Assembly: GCA_002722255.1 (NCBI GenBank)
Contig: PBLD01000001.1
Span: 459,401-523,400 of the forward strand
Source of the DNA: Winogradskyella sp.
GTDB lineage: Bacteria; Bacteroidota; Bacteroidia; Flavobacteriales; Flavobacteriaceae
Direction of reading: 5' to 3'
Length of the DNA stretch: 64,000 nucleotides
Positions within the stretch are counted from its first letter, which is position 1. The number at the start of each line of letters is the position of its first letter. A model generated the notes under the pieces. It searched no databases and was not told where the DNA came from. It saw nothing but the letters and a program-made list of their open reading frames with translations. Position numbers and translations under genes: made by a program. Of the stretch, positions 62,785 to 64,000 are shown one piece after another.

Positions 62785-63887
62785 TCCTGCCACTCAGCAA
62801 TAAATAAATTAGTATCTCTTGTACCACCATTATTTCGGTTAGAAGAGAATACTAAATATTTACCATCGTTAGAAAATACAGGGAAAGCTTCAAAGGTATT
62901 ACCGTGTGTAATGCGTTTTAGGTTTTTACCATCAATATCAATCATGTATAGGTTAAAAGGAAAACCTATTTCACTTTCAAAATTTGAAGAAAACAATATT
63001 TTTTCTCCACTTGGATGAAAAAACGGACTCCAATTTGCTTTCCCCAATTCTGTTAGCTGTCTCATATTGCTACCATCGGCATCACAGATAAAGAGTTCCA
63101 TATCACTTGGTTCTACCAGTCCTCTAGCTAATAAATCTTTGTATTCTTTCTGTTCTTTTTCTGTTTTTGGGCGAGAGGCTCTAAAAATAAGTTTGCTTCC
63201 ATCTGGTGAAAAGAAGGCACCACCATCGTAACCAAGTTCGTTGGTAATTTGTTTTACGTCTGTACCATCTAAATTCATAGTGTACAGTTCTAAATCTCCG
63301 CTTCGGGTAGAGGTAAAAACAATTTTATCGCCTTTTGGAGATACTGTTGGCTCTGCATCATAACCATCTTCAAAGGTTAATTGTTTAACAATATTACCCT
63401 CTAAATCAGAAACAAAAATATCATACGTATCATAGATTGGCCAGATATATTTACCGTTTTCTTTTACAGGAACTTCAGGACATTCATCACCTCCCAAATG
63501 TGTAGAAGCATAAATAATGTGCTTGTTATCTGGTAAAAAATAAGAGCAAGTGGTTCTGCCTTTTCCTGTGCTTACCATTGGTGGAGCAATACTGTCTGAA
63601 AGCGTTTCGTCTGCATTCATTAAAAACATTTGATCACAATTAACTCCCCATTTTGCGCTGTTGGATTGAAAAACCAGTTGTTTATCATCAAAACTCCAGT
63701 AAGCTTCAGCATTGTCACCTCCATAGGTAACTTGTCTTAAAGTTTTAAAGTTGGTTTCTTCAGGATAAATCAGCGATCCATTCATTTTAGTTGCACCAGA
63801 ATAGCCATCAGTATCAGAAGATTTTTTATCGTTTTTACATGATACAAAAGAAATGCAAATAAGAAGGGTAACAACAAGTCTGTTCAT
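62781..63887 (-). CDS. PD40/TolB-type beta-propeller lipoprotein
   Basis: 368 residues; lipobox FVSC (Cys17) after MNRLVVTLLICIS. Repeated WD40-like PD40 motifs (EPTVSPKGDKIVFTSTRSGD; GGAFFSPDGSKLIFRASRP; SPFFHPSGEKILFSSNFES; FPVFSNDGKYLVFSSNR), a beta-propeller like the TolB C-terminal domain. Possibly a surface or periplasmic binding/processing factor. It ends 4 nt into the receptor gene at the other side. Confidence 0.88.
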   Translation of the reverse strand: MNRLVVTLLICISFVSCKNDKKSSDTDGYSGATKMNGSLIYPEETNFKTLRQVTYGGDNAEAYWSFDDKQLVFQSNSAKWGVNCDQMFLMNADETLSDSIAPPMVSTGKGRTTCSYFLPDNKHIIYASTHLGGDECPEVPVKENGKYIWPIYDTYDIFVSDLEGNIVKQLTFEDGYDAEPTVSPKGDKIVFTSTRSGDLELYTMNLDGTDVKQITNELGYDGGAFFSPDGSKLIFRASRPKTEKEQKEYKDLLARGLVEPSDMELFICDADGSNMRQLTELGKANWSPFFHPSGEKILFSSNFESEIGFPFNLYMIDIDGKNLKRITHGNTFEAFPVFSNDGKYLVFSSNRNNGGTRDTNLFIAEWQD

Positions 63888-63920
63888 GGGTAATAATTAT
63901 AATATATGAGCATTAATATT

Positions 63921-63928
63921 TAATTTTG
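63921..63928 (+). promoter_or_regulatory. Predicted -7 box for the gene at 63947
   Basis: TAATTTTG, TAnnTTTG match, 18 nt before the ATG. Confidence 0.4.
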
Positions 63929-63946
63929 CAAAAATAGTATTAAACG

Positions 63947-64000
63947 ATGAGAAAAATAATGTTTTTGTTTCTTTTAGCAAGTGTATTCGCTTGTAAGAAA
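63947..64000 (+). CDS. Lipoprotein, 5' end only
   Basis: 18 codons before the window edge: MRKIMFLFLLASVFACKK. Lys/Arg-rich start, hydrophobic core and a Cys at residue 16 (VFAC) followed by KK look like a lipoprotein signal peptide. Identity of the mature protein cannot be seen. Confidence 0.6.
   Translation, partial: MRKIMFLFLLASVFACKK

Noticed and set aside
1..64000. CRISPR arrays, IS elements, integrases, prophage, att sites
   Set aside because: No regularly spaced repeats, transposase or integrase frames were seen on either strand.

Overview
The window is a chromosomal stretch from a member of the Bacteroidota, most likely the family Flavobacteriaceae. DNA is AT-rich, promoters follow the Bacteroidota -7 pattern TAnnTTTG rather than sigma-70 boxes, Shine-Dalgarno sequences are mostly absent, and many genes belong to families typical of this group (DUF4837, DUF4249/TonB-receptor pairs, DUF4175, GH3, LytTR with a membrane domain). 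No phage, IS element, CRISPR array or rRNA operon was seen; one tRNA (Cys) is present.

Layout. 1-9.3 kb (minus strand): a surface-polysaccharide precursor block. gmd-fcl (GDP-L-fucose) leads into cysQ and a DUF2061 membrane gene; rmlBACD (dTDP-L-rhamnose) lies behind a Wzz-like membrane protein and a protein of unknown function with a nucleoside-phosphorylase-like motif. 9.3-17 kb: GH3-family ligase, M23 peptidase, tatA, DUF4837 lipoprotein, LysM transglycosylase, pgk and holB. 17-22 kb: a TonB-dependent receptor/DUF4249 pair, a LytTR membrane regulator split by a frameshift, and a Skp/OmpH-like lipoprotein. 22-30 kb: methyltransferase, a 59-residue Cys-rich protein too short for routine ORF calling, mnmG flanked by two parS-like palindromes, ybeY and a very large DUF4175 protein with a collagen-like tract. 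30-42 kb: alkB-type monooxygenase, gltX, an outer-membrane protein, an SPFH protein, glnS with a C-terminal extension, a Zn-ribbon protein, folB, tRNA-Cys, LysE, a head-GIN protein, YbjQ and rnr. 42.07-42.70 kb is the only long gene-free gap; it is very AT-rich with repeated TTATTAACA/TTATTCACA motifs and is a candidate oriC or complex regulatory region. 42.7-64 kb: rpiB, CDF transporter, ElaA-type GNAT, a DUF7477-like repeat protein, OmpA-like protein, S41 protease, rnpA, a GCS2-like ligase fused to CBS domains paired with an AspA/AstE-like hydrolase, M1 and S8 peptidases, MBL hydrolase, a CPA1 antiporter, lepA, a second TonB-dependent receptor, a PD40 lipoprotein, and the start of another lipoprotein gene.

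How it fits together. Much of the window is envelope biology (activated sugars, peptidoglycan enzymes, lipoproteins, outer-membrane receptors), mixed with translation genes (gltX, glnS, mnmG, lepA, rnpA, ybeY, tRNA-Cys). Genes left of about 30 kb are almost all on the minus strand. That, with two parS-like sites at 23.5 and 25.5 kb and the AT-rich gap at 42 kb, is compatible with an origin-proximal location, but this is an inference that needs GC skew and the position of dnaA/parAB. Several intergenic gaps carry small palindromes of different sequence that mostly end in TGAC(A), a REP-like family.
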